Source of the DNA: Lentilactobacillus sp. SPB1-3
GTDB lineage: Bacteria; Bacillota; Bacilli; Lactobacillales; Lactobacillaceae
Direction of reading: 5' to 3'
Assembly: GCF_026913205.2 (NCBI RefSeq)
Contig: NZ_CP168151.1
Coordinates: 806,001-870,000, forward strand
Length of the DNA stretch: 64,000 bases
Under the pieces are notes generated by a model. It ran no database searches. It saw only the letters and a program-made list of their open reading frames with translations, and was not told the DNA's origin. Each line of letters begins with the position of its first letter. Positions within the stretch are counted from its first letter, which is position 1. A program made the position numbers and the translations under genes. Below, one piece after another: positions 9,526 through 16,312 of this stretch.

Positions 9526-10380
9526 TTACTTTAAAATATAAATAGAATTGCCGGAGTATACAGAGCCGTCTTTAGACTTCTGCACATTATCTAGCATTAC
9601 TAAACCTATTTGACCATGAAAAGTTGCACGAGCATCTGCAGAAAAGCCATCTTTAGTCAATGCTTCATTAATTTCTGATTGTGAGACATTATTCGAGTTC
9701 CAAAATAAACGTTCTAAGTTTTTTAATTCATATGCGTTTTTTATTAATTTGTCTCTATCTACAATTTTATTTGCAACAGTTCCGTAGGAAGCCTCGGCAT
9801 CATCAGATAAGTTTCCTTCGCTTGTGGCATATCTTGATAGATTAAGACTTAGGCTAGCATTTGGAAGTTCTTTTAATATTGAGCGAGCATCGTTTTGATT
9901 AGGTGAATATTTTATAAAGTTGAGGTAATCTTGGTCACTTTTATAAGTATCAAAATTAGGGATATCGCTCATAGAAAAACTATTATTGTTGTTTTGATTA
10001 TTATTTTGTTGGTTGTTTGAACCATTCATACCACCCGGAGCAAAATATTGACGCCAAACATAACCAGTAACTCTTCCAGAAGCGTTTTGTACTTGCCAGT
10101 AGATCGAGTTACGGCCGTTGTGACGTAATTTGACACTTCGTTGAACGTACCAAGTGGTGCGAGGGTAGTTACGTAAGTTGTGCAATTTTTTAGTGTGGTT
10201 CCAATTCCACATATAAGCTGATTTTCCTGGAACTTTTACCTTATAAGCAGGTGTGTTACTGTAAGTTTTACTTGAAACCCATGCATAACCAGATGCATGC
10301 GCAGTGGATTGTTGTGCTACCAGCCCCAGACCAGTAGCTAATAAACCAGTTGCTAAAACACTTGCGATTTTCTTGTTCAT
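9526..10380 (-). CDS. Secreted protein of the five-gene paralogous family, member E
   Basis: Unrecognised function; 284 residues. A Sec signal peptide (MNKKIAS..., cleavage predicted after AHA-29) is almost identical in all five paralogues. Residues 30-115 form a single SH3/GW-like module rich in aromatic residues (YAW, YMWNWNHTKK, NYPRTTWYV, GYVWRQYF). An Asn/Gln-rich linker (about 120-135) leads to a C-terminal domain of about 145 residues beginning SDQDYLNFI and containing LPNASLSLNLSRYA, shared with members C and, more weakly, B and A. No catalytic motif or wall-sorting signal is seen. Retention by the SH3-like module is inferred. Confidence 0.8.
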   Translation of the reverse strand: MNKKIASVLATGLLATGLGLVAQQSTAHASGYAWVSSKTYSNTPAYKVKVPGKSAYMWNWNHTKKLHNLRNYPRTTWYVQRSVKLRHNGRNSIYWQVQNASGRVTGYVWRQYFAPGGMNGSNNQQNNNQNNNNSFSMSDIPNFDTYKSDQDYLNFIKYSPNQNDARSILKELPNASLSLNLSRYATSEGNLSDDAEASYGTVANKIVDRDKLIKNAYELKNLERLFWNSNNVSQSEINEALTKDGFSADARATFHGQIGLVMLDNVQKSKDGSVYSGNSIYILK

Positions 10381-10403
10381 GATTTAATCATCTCCTGTAT
10401 ACA

Positions 10404-10462
10404 ATTATCTAATGGCAGGATTATTTCTACAATGGAATCGCATAAACTAAAAGGGTTCTTAA
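10404..10462 (-). promoter_or_regulatory. Conserved promoter cassette, copy 1
   Basis: On the minus strand: -35 TTGTAG (10427-10432), 17 bp, -10 GATAAT (10404-10409), preceded by two upstream elements, TTAAGAACC and TGCGATTCC, about 19 bp apart. The same arrangement stands before members C, D and A. Confidence 0.65.
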
Positions 10463-10498
10463 CCTTTATTACTTTAATCAAAAGATAAATCAATTGGA

Positions 10499-10560
10499 TA
10501 GGGCATAATAAAAAGCCATCTATTACGAAGGTGATACCTCCAAAATTTAAAGATGACTTT
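10499..10560 (-). terminator. Terminator after member D-linked gene B
   Basis: On the minus strand AAAGTCATCT pairs imperfectly with AGATGGCTTT, with an inner GGAGGT/ACCTTC hairpin, then TTTTTATTATGCCCTA. It ends the two-gene transcript of members C and B. Confidence 0.55.
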
Positions 10561-10572
10561 TCCAATGCTCTG

Positions 10573-11346
10573 TTAATTTTCTATCAGTACTAATCCTTGT
10601 TGTTGGTCTTCAATATTTTTTCTGAATGTGAAATTAGTTAATCTTATCCCAATAGTGTAGTTAGCATTCAAATCTACATTGTGCTTTAACAACATTGATT
10701 TAATATCGCTTACTCTTTGAGATGTTGTTTTGTTATTTAACGAATTAAGGTACTTATTTACATCTTTGAAATTTAATACATTGCCTGAAGGCTTATTTGC
10801 ATCGTCTTGATATAAAGAATATATCGAAGCTTTCACATCAACTTTACTATTTGGGAAAAGTGATAGAACCTGACGTGTTAATTCTTGAGATGGTGATTGT
10901 TTAATGAATCTGTTGTAATCGGTATTACTTGCGTTGTGTAATTCAATAGTATTAACTTTTGAAAAATTAGGGTTATAACCATTAGCTAAATATCCACTCC
11001 AAACATAACCTGTAACAGACTTTTTGGATACGGGTGAAACATTACTGATTGCATAGTAAACAGAATTCTTACCATTGTGTTTCAAGATGATCGTGCCCAG
11101 ACTTGCCCAACTACTGTTAGGGTAGTTTTTTAAGTTAGCAGCTTTTTCTTTGTGGTTTAAATGAGTCCATACATATGCATTGTTACTGAAGCTTTTTGCG
11201 TGATATACAGTTCCGTAACCGGCTGGCCATGATGATTTAACGACACTATAACCATTGCTTGCATGAACTGTATTTTGGTTAACCAAAATACCTAATCCTA
11301 AGGCGGCTAAACCAGTTGCTAAAATACTTGCGATTTTTGTATTCAT
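10573..11346 (-). CDS. Secreted paralogous family, member B
   Basis: Unrecognised function; 257 residues. The signal peptide (MNTKIASILATG, cleavage after VHA) and the SH3/GW-like module (about residues 30-120, ending GYVWSGYL) match the family. The C-terminal half is shorter and more divergent: NRFIKQSPSQE and LFPNSKVDVKASIYS recall the SLNLS segment of members C and E. The Asn-rich linker is missing. GAGGAG lies 8 bp before the ATG. Only 38 bp separate it from member C, with no promoter cassette, so the two are probably co-transcribed. Confidence 0.8.
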   Translation of the reverse strand: MNTKIASILATGLAALGLGILVNQNTVHASNGYSVVKSSWPAGYGTVYHAKSFSNNAYVWTHLNHKEKAANLKNYPNSSWASLGTIILKHNGKNSVYYAISNVSPVSKKSVTGYVWSGYLANGYNPNFSKVNTIELHNASNTDYNRFIKQSPSQELTRQVLSLFPNSKVDVKASIYSLYQDDANKPSGNVLNFKDVNKYLNSLNNKTTSQRVSDIKSMLLKHNVDLNANYTIGIRLTNFTFRKNIEDQQQGLVLIEN

Positions 11347-11384
11347 TGTGATCTCCTCAAAATTGTAAATTAAATATATGATAG

Positions 11385-12215
11385 TTAATTCATAACATAT
11401 ATTGAGCTTCCACTATAAAGACCATCTTCGCGACCACTGATTTTATTTAAAATAACTAGTCCAATATATCCATCAAAAGCTTGTCGTTTACTCTTAGGAT
11501 ATCCATCAGCAGTCAATGCTGCATCAAGTTCATTAGCGCTTGGAACTGAATTAGTATACAAATTATTAATTAGGCTTTCAACATGTGGCAATTTTCTGAC
11601 AGTGTTATTGATTTGTGATTTATCATAACTAACTGTAGGGACGTCTTCATCATCCCAGTAGAATGAGCCATTATCTTGTGCATATTTAGATAGATTTAGG
11701 CTTAATTTTGCATTAGGAAATTGTTGTATGATGAGCTTTGTAACATCTTGCTTTGGTGCGTTATTTATGAAGTTAAGATATTCTGTATCAGATTTATAAC
11801 TGTTAAGATCAGGTATTGATGATATGTTGCTTTGGTTATTACTATTGTAAGCTGTAGCGTTACTATTATTGGCACCCTTTACTAAATAATTGCGGTGAAC
11901 GAATCCCGTAACCTTACCATTGCCACTAGTGATTTCATAATAAATACCAGCTTTTCTACCCTTAACCATTTTGACACTTTTAGATAGATACCATGTTGTA
12001 CGTGGGTAGTTTTTCAAGTTGTGGATCTTTTTGGTGTGGTTCCAATTCCACATATAAGCAGTGCCAGTTGTTTTGGCATGCATAGGAACATTGTTGTAAT
12101 TCTTAGTTTTAGCCCATGCATAACCAGATGCGTGCGCGGTAGATTGTTGTGCTACAAGCCCCAGACCAGTAGCTAATAAACCAGTTGCTAAAATACTTGC
12201 GATTTTCTTGTTCAT
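11385..12215 (-). CDS. Secreted paralogous family, member C
   Basis: Closest relative of member E; 276 residues. The order is signal peptide (cleavage after AHA-29), SH3/GW-like module with YMWNWNHTKK and NYPRTTWYL, a short Asn-rich linker (about 120-135), then the C-terminal domain with SDTEYLNFI, FPNAKLSLNLSKYA and IGLVILN. The untranslated leader and ribosome site (ACAGGAGATGATT) are nearly identical to those of member E, which suggests that these two arose by a duplication that included the promoter. Function unknown. Confidence 0.8.
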   Translation of the reverse strand: MNKKIASILATGLLATGLGLVAQQSTAHASGYAWAKTKNYNNVPMHAKTTGTAYMWNWNHTKKIHNLKNYPRTTWYLSKSVKMVKGRKAGIYYEITSGNGKVTGFVHRNYLVKGANNSNATAYNSNNQSNISSIPDLNSYKSDTEYLNFINNAPKQDVTKLIIQQFPNAKLSLNLSKYAQDNGSFYWDDEDVPTVSYDKSQINNTVRKLPHVESLINNLYTNSVPSANELDAALTADGYPKSKRQAFDGYIGLVILNKISGREDGLYSGSSIYVMN

Positions 12216-12238
12216 GATTTAATCATCTCCTGTATACG

Positions 12239-12296
12239 ATTATCTAATGGCAGTATTACTTCTACAAGGGAATCGCATAAACTAAAAGGGCTCTTA
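12239..12296 (-). promoter_or_regulatory. Conserved promoter cassette, copy 2
   Basis: -35 TTGTAG (12262-12267), 17 bp, -10 GATAAT (12239-12244), with upstream TTAAGAGCC and TGCGATTCC elements. It drives members C and B. Confidence 0.65.
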
Positions 12297-12378
12297 ACTT
12301 TTATGATTTTGCTCAAATGATAAAGCAATGAAATAGGGCGTAATAAAAAAACTTAGCAGGTGCTTTTTTGCGGTTACG

Positions 12379-13086
12379 TTATTGCTTGGGTGGTAATAAT
12401 AGGATAAATGCTGAGACATCAGAAGGTTCAATACCTATCCTATAATTTTTAACTTCAGAAACCGTTAGTCCTTTGGAGGCTAAGCCTGAGATAATGTTTT
12501 TTCTAACGTATTCCTTGATACTAATCGTTCCATTTTTAAGTGCTTGATCATATTTTCCAGCATCATTAGTTGTAAGCAGTACAAATGATTTCTTTTCTTT
12601 TTCTGGTAATTGATCTTGGAAGTAGTAGTAACTGTCGCTAGTGTGTAGGTTCTTTGCGGTGTCTGCAACTTTTTGCAGGTCGTTATCTGGTACAGTTGTG
12701 TTCAGAACTTGAAGTATTAAACTTCGCAATTCACTTTTGCTAGCGGATTTAACGAGATAATTACGATGTACATACCCTGATATTTTTCCATTACCACTAG
12801 TAATCTGATAATAAATTCCTGACTTATTGCCCTTAACCATTTTGACACTCTTAGATAAGTACCAAGTAGTGTTGGGGTAATTTTTCAAGTTGTGGATTTT
12901 TTTAGTGTGGTTCCAATTCCACATATAAGCAGTGCCTGTATTTTTTGCATGCATAGGCACGTTATTGTAATTCTTGGTTTTAGTCCATGCATAACCAGAT
13001 GCATGTGCGGTGGATTGTTGAGCAACAAGTCCCAGACCTGTAGCCAATAAGCCAGTTGCTAAAATACTTGCGATTTTTTTATTCAT
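12379..13086 (-). CDS. Secreted paralogous family, member D with a different C-terminal half
   Basis: 235 residues. The first 115 residues (signal peptide plus SH3/GW-like module) are nearly identical to member C, but the part after KSAS has no SDxxYLNFI or SLNLS segment. It reads instead as a separate charged domain (SELRSLILQVL, YYYFQDQLPEKEKK, EYVRKN), still closing with a YRIGI...ILLL strand. The join therefore looks like a domain swap or loss behind a constant targeting module. The gene has its own promoter cassette and a GGAGGAGATC leader of the subtype shared with members A and B. Function unknown. Confidence 0.8.
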   Translation of the reverse strand: MNKKIASILATGLLATGLGLVAQQSTAHASGYAWTKTKNYNNVPMHAKNTGTAYMWNWNHTKKIHNLKNYPNTTWYLSKSVKMVKGNKSGIYYQITSGNGKISGYVHRNYLVKSASKSELRSLILQVLNTTVPDNDLQKVADTAKNLHTSDSYYYFQDQLPEKEKKSFVLLTTNDAGKYDQALKNGTISIKEYVRKNIISGLASKGLTVSEVKNYRIGIEPSDVSAFILLLPPKQ

Positions 13087-13108
13087 TGTGATCTCCTCCT
13101 AAAAATTT

Positions 13109-13167
13109 ATTATCTACTGGCATGATTGTTTCTACAAGTGATTCTCATGAACTAAAAAGGTTCTTAA
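13109..13167 (-). promoter_or_regulatory. Conserved promoter cassette, copy 3
   Basis: -35 TTGTAG (13132-13137), 17 bp, -10 GATAAT (13109-13114), with upstream TTAAGAACC and TGAGAATCAC elements. Confidence 0.65.
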
Positions 13168-13203
13168 TGTTTATGGTTTTGATTAAAATCTAAAGTAATT
13201 AAA

Positions 13204-13250
13204 TAGGGCATAATAAAAAGGACGCTTACTAGCAAGTGTCCCTTCTTAAA
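13204..13250 (-). terminator. Terminator after member A
   Basis: Minus-strand stem AAGGGACACTT / AAGCGTCCTT followed by TTTTTATTATGCCCTA; the tail string is common to the cluster. Confidence 0.7.
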
Positions 13251-13252
13251 GA

Positions 13253-14101
13253 TTATTTAGCTAAAACTAAAACGTAACGATCATCAGCATTTTTTATTGT
13301 TGATGGATAGCCTTTGCTCCCAACAGAAGCGGCAGCGCCATCAGAAATATATATTCCTAATTTATAACCTTGATTTATTAGGCTGGCAATTTTATCAGAT
13401 GTGTATCCGTTAGCGTTTAAAATGTTTTGTGCACTCTTAGCCTTGGACGCAGCACTTGATGCTGGGCCACCTAAGGACTGTAAAACTGTTTCTATGTGAG
13501 CCAATGGTTTTCCGTTTGAAATTTGATTGTTATCAATAACCTTTGCAGATAACATACTTAAATTGATTGTCTTTGTATAGCCATTTAAGGAAAGGCTTGT
13601 GGAAGAACTAGCTGCTGCTTTTTTTGATAAATCTAAGCTAATATCGGCATTAGGGAATAATTTGAGTAATGCTCGAGAAAGCTTTTGTGATTTATCCGAA
13701 TTCAAATAATTAAGGTAGCTACTGTCAGAAGAAAATGAGTTAACATTCTTTGAAACATAAGGCGACAGATTACCAGACCAAGTGTAACCCGTGACCTTAC
13801 CACCGAAGTTACTTAATTTATAATAAACTTTTTTATTGTGAACGAACGATTTCGTTACATACCAGGTTGTGTTTGGATAGTTTTTCAAATTATGGATTCT
13901 TTTTTTGAATGAGGTATTCCAGATGTATGCGTTGGAATTGGACTTGTTATAGTACGTAGGGGCGTATTCTTCATGTTGACCGACACTCCAAGCGTACTTG
14001 TTGGTTGTTGTGGCAGCGTGAGCTGTATTTTGGTTAACTAAGATGCCTAGTCCTAGAGTTGCTAAGCCAGTTGCTAAAATACTTGCGATTTTTTTATTCA
14101 T
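13253..14101 (-). CDS. Secreted paralogous family, member A
   Basis: First gene of the cluster in the direction of transcription; 282 residues. The signal peptide (cleavage after AHA) and SH3/GW-like module (YAW, AYIWNTSFKKRIHNLKNYPNTTWYV, GYTWSGNL) follow the family plan. The C-terminal part has SDSSYLNYLNSD, LFPNADISLDLSKKA and a Ser/Ala-rich stretch, ending DRYVLVLAK. GGAGGAG precedes the ATG. No enzyme motif is visible. Family-wide possibilities are wall-binding adhesins or secreted inhibitors; the sequence does not decide. Confidence 0.8.
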   Translation of the reverse strand: MNKKIASILATGLATLGLGILVNQNTAHAATTTNKYAWSVGQHEEYAPTYYNKSNSNAYIWNTSFKKRIHNLKNYPNTTWYVTKSFVHNKKVYYKLSNFGGKVTGYTWSGNLSPYVSKNVNSFSSDSSYLNYLNSDKSQKLSRALLKLFPNADISLDLSKKAAASSSTSLSLNGYTKTINLSMLSAKVIDNNQISNGKPLAHIETVLQSLGGPASSAASKAKSAQNILNANGYTSDKIASLINQGYKLGIYISDGAAASVGSKGYPSTIKNADDRYVLVLAK

Positions 14102-14123
14102 TGTGATCTCCTCCTAAAGATTT

Positions 14124-14183
14124 ATTATCTACAGGCATGATTGTTTCTACAAGTGATTCTCACGAAAAGAAAGACGTTCTTAA
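14124..14183 (-). promoter_or_regulatory. Conserved promoter cassette, copy 4
   Basis: -35 TTGTAG (14147-14152), 17 bp, -10 GATAAT (14124-14129), with upstream TTAAGAACG and TGAGAATCAC elements. Confidence 0.65.
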
Positions 14184-14333
14184 TTTTTATGATGTGGGGG
14201 AGAATAATACATAAGGCTAATGATCACTGGGTAGTATGTTATTTCTTATGATAAAATTAGTATACACATAAAATTACTGCTGATCAGTTAATTGACGGTA
14301 ATTAGAAAATAGGTAAACAAGGGAGAAAAGAAC

Positions 14334-14489
14334 ATGGCCGACTTATTCTTGGAAATATCATTAATAGTATTATTCATATCAATTTTGTCTGTGATCATTG
14401 CGTTCATTATTGGATTCTGCATTATGTATCAAAAAGGTTATACGCCAAAAGAAATCATACAGGAATTAATATTTGATTTGATTGAATAA
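14334..14489 (+). CDS. Small single-span membrane protein
   Basis: 51 residues. A long hydrophobic helix (about residues 4-31: LFLEISLIVLF...GFCIM) is followed by a short amphipathic tail, YTPKEIIQELIFDLIE. GGGAG lies 9 bp before the ATG. It is below the size of most automatic gene calls, but the good ribosome site and the homologous neighbour argue that it is real. The tail motif (TPKEIIQELIF) parallels TLKEFIYKVIF in the next gene. Function unknown; phage-holin, toxin or membrane-regulator roles are possible but unsupported. Confidence 0.6.
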   Translation: MADLFLEISLIVLFISILSVIIAFIIGFCIMYQKGYTPKEIIQELIFDLIE

Positions 14490-14509
14490 CTTACATTGGA
14501 GGGATTTTC

Positions 14510-14686
14510 ATGTTAGAACAATTTAGACAAAATATGCAGGCAATAGCATTGGATGCACTGGTAATGGCATTGATAGGATTCATCGTTTCATGTATTGTTG
14601 AGTTTCGCAAAGAACGTAAGGAAGGCGTTACTCTGAAAGAATTTATCTACAAAGTAATATTTGAAGATGATGACTATTATTACTAA
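14510..14686 (+). CDS. Small single-span membrane protein, paralogue of the preceding gene
   Basis: 58 residues. The N-terminus is amphipathic (MLEQFRQNMQ). A hydrophobic segment (about residues 11-30, ALDALVMALIGFIVSCIV) follows, then a basic stretch RKERKEG and the tail TLKEFIYKVIFEDDDYYY. GGAGGG lies 6 bp upstream of the ATG, and only 20 bp separate it from the previous gene, so they probably share a transcript. Function unknown. Confidence 0.6.
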   Translation: MLEQFRQNMQAIALDALVMALIGFIVSCIVEFRKERKEGVTLKEFIYKVIFEDDDYYY

Positions 14687-14734
14687 AATATAAAGAGGCT
14701 AATCATCATTGAGACCCATGATGTATCATTGCAA

Positions 14735-14762
14735 ACAAAAAAACACACGAATTAACGTGTGT
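14735..14762 (-). terminator. Terminator of tRNA-Arg
   Basis: Minus-strand stem ACACACG / CGTGTGT followed by seven T, downstream of the tRNA. Confidence 0.75.
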
Positions 14763-14843
14763 TAAGTGTGAACCGCTGATATGTATGCTTAATAGTATTA
14801 GAACGCTTATTTCCGGTTGATGGATGTCGTTGGATCGTTATTA

Positions 14844-14915
14844 TGCGCCTGGAGGGAATCGAACCCCCATTTCAAGAACCGGAATCTTACGTGCGATCCA
14901 TTACACTACAGGCGC
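14844..14915 (-). tRNA. tRNA-Arg (anticodon CCG)
   Basis: A cloverleaf forms on the minus strand: acceptor GCGCCTG/CAGGCGC, D-stem GTGT/GCAC, anticodon stem TAAGA/TCTTG with loop TTCCGGT (anticodon CCG, reads CGG), and T-arm with TTCGATT loop. 72 nt; CCA is not encoded. A promoter and a terminator bracket it, so it is a single-gene unit. Confidence 0.92.
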
Positions 14916-14934
14916 AGTGCAACTACAACTTAAT

Positions 14935-14963
14935 AATATACATAAAAATCAAGCATTTCTCAA
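14935..14963 (-). promoter_or_regulatory. Promoter of tRNA-Arg
   Basis: Minus strand -35 TTGAGA, 17 bp, -10 TATATT, ending 20 bp before the tRNA 5' end. Confidence 0.6.
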
Positions 14964-14992
14964 GGGGAAACCGGAAAAAATTAAATTTTATG

Positions 14993-15006
14993 TGAAAACG
15001 GTTACA
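14993..15006 (+). promoter_or_regulatory. cre site (CcpA) upstream of gap
   Basis: TGAAAACGGTTACA matches the cre consensus TGWAANCGNTNWCA at every position. Its centre is about 54 bp before the start predicted from the promoter at 15020-15047, the spacing known for CcpA-activated acetate genes in Bacillus. Confidence 0.7.
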
Positions 15007-15019
15007 AGTTCGTAAGTCA

Positions 15020-15047
15020 TTGCATTCCACTCAACGTCTGATATACT
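15020..15047 (+). promoter_or_regulatory. Distal gap promoter (P1)
   Basis: -35 TTGCAT, 16 bp, -10 TATACT. It lies 13 bp downstream of the cre site. Confidence 0.5.
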
Positions 15048-15104
15048 GTTGGTTGGAATAAATTGTGGTTGCCTTTTAATTGAACTTTTTTTCACAAACA
15101 GGTG

Positions 15105-15167
15105 CTGACAATGTTCTGTTTTAGTGGTACGATTAACTTTGTACAGTGGTACGATTTATTGTACTAT
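15105..15167 (+). promoter_or_regulatory. Two interlocked gap promoters (P2, P3) built on a direct repeat
   Basis: P2: CTGACA (15105), 17 bp, TACGAT (15128). P3: TTGTAC (15139), 17 bp, TACTAT (15162). The 12-bp string AGTGGTACGATT is repeated at 15123 and 15145, 22 bp apart, so one copy spans the P2 -10 and the other fills the P3 spacer. Confidence 0.6.
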
Positions 15168-15209
15168 ATTTAAAATTTTTCTTGATTTCCTAAAGGAGGA
15201 AAATACAGT

Positions 15210-16220
15210 ATGACTGTAAAGATTGGTATTAATGGTTTTGGCCGTATTGGCCGTTTGGCATTCAAACGTATCCACGAATTACATTCTGATGAAATTGAAG
15301 TTGTTGCTATCAACGATTTGACTACACCAGATATGTTGGCATACCTATTAAAGTATGACTCAACTCATGGTCGTTTTGACGGCGAAGTTTCATCAACTGA
15401 CAAGGGTATTGTTGTTGATGGCAAGGAAATTCCTGTTTACGCTGAAAGAAACGCTGCTGACCTACAATGGGTTAAGAACGACGGTGTTGACTACGTTCTT
15501 GAATGTACTGGTTTTTACACTTCAAAAGAAAAGTCACAAGCACATATCGATGCTGGTGCAAAACGTGTCTTGATCTCAGCTCCTGCTGGTCCTATCAAGA
15601 CTGTTGTTCCTGGTGTTAACTTGGATATCTTGAACTCAGATGACGTTATCGTTTCTGCTGGTTCATGTACCACTAACTGTTTAGCACCTATGGCTTACTT
15701 CATGAACCAAGAATTCGGTATCCAAGCTGGTACTATGACTACTGTTCATGCTTTCACTGCTTCACAACAAATCCTTGATGGTCCTAAGTCAAAGAAGAAG
15801 CGTGTTAACAGAACTGCTAGTGCTAACACTATTCCTCATTCAACTGGTGCTGCTAAGGCTATTGGCCTTGTTATCCCAGAACTTGATGGTAAACTTCAAG
15901 GACACGCACAACGTGTTGGTGTTGTTGATGGTTCATTAACTGAATTAACTACTATCCTTGACAAAAAGGTTACTGCTGAAGAAGTTAACGAAGCTATCAA
16001 GAAGCATACTGTTGATAACCCTGCATTTGGTTGGAACGAAGACGAAATCGTATCATCAGATATTATCGATGACGATCACGGTTCAGTATTTGACCCAACT
16101 CAAACAGAAGTTACTACTGCCGGTGACGCTCAATTAGTTAAGACTGTTGCTTGGTACGATAACGAATGGGGCTTCACTTGTAACATGGTTCGTACATTAT
16201 TGAAGTTTGCTACTCTTTAA
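15210..16220 (+). CDS. gapA: Type I glyceraldehyde-3-phosphate dehydrogenase
   Basis: Glycolytic NAD-dependent enzyme, 336 residues. The Rossmann start [12 protein letters not shown], catalytic Cys153 in [12 protein letters not shown] and the C-terminal WYDNEWGF are all present. AAAGGAGGAAAA precedes the ATG, and codon use is strongly biased, as in highly expressed genes. The repressor gene cggR, usually directly upstream in Firmicutes, is absent; tRNA-Arg and small membrane genes occupy that place. Control may instead use the cre site and stacked promoters. A terminator follows, so much of the mRNA may be monocistronic. Confidence 0.98.
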   Translation: MTVKIGINGFGRIGRLAFKRIHELHSDEIEVVAINDLTTPDMLAYLLKYDSTHGRFDGEVSSTDKGIVVDGKEIPVYAERNAADLQWVKNDGVDYVLECTGFYTSKEKSQAHIDAGAKRVLISAPAGPIKTVVPGVNLDILNSDDVIVSAGSCTTNCLAPMAYFMNQEFGIQAGTMTTVHAFTASQQILDGPKSKKKRVNRTASANTIPHSTGAAKAIGLVIPELDGKLQGHAQRVGVVDGSLTELTTILDKKVTAEEVNEAIKKHTVDNPAFGWNEDEIVSSDIIDDDHGSVFDPTQTEVTTAGDAQLVKTVAWYDNEWGFTCNMVRTLLKFATL

Positions 16221-16239
16221 TAAGTAGTTGTACAATATT

Positions 16240-16270
16240 AACGGAGGAGAACTTCTTCTCCGTTTTTTAT
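16240..16270 (+). terminator. Terminator between gap and pgk
   Basis: Stem AACGGAG.. / ..CTCCGTT with inner GAGAA pairing, followed by six T. Confidence 0.75.
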
Positions 16271-16312
16271 TACCATACAAAAAATAATTTATAAAATCAG
16301 GAGGTTACTCAA

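Noticed and set aside
10377-10565. 62-codon minus-strand frame between two secreted paralogues
   Set aside because: It runs through the promoter cassette and terminator, has no ribosome site, and is not conserved in the equivalent gaps.
14824-15015. 63-codon frame on the plus strand (APGGNRTPIS...)
   Set aside because: It is the antisense of tRNA-Arg; this peptide string is a well-known tRNA artefact.
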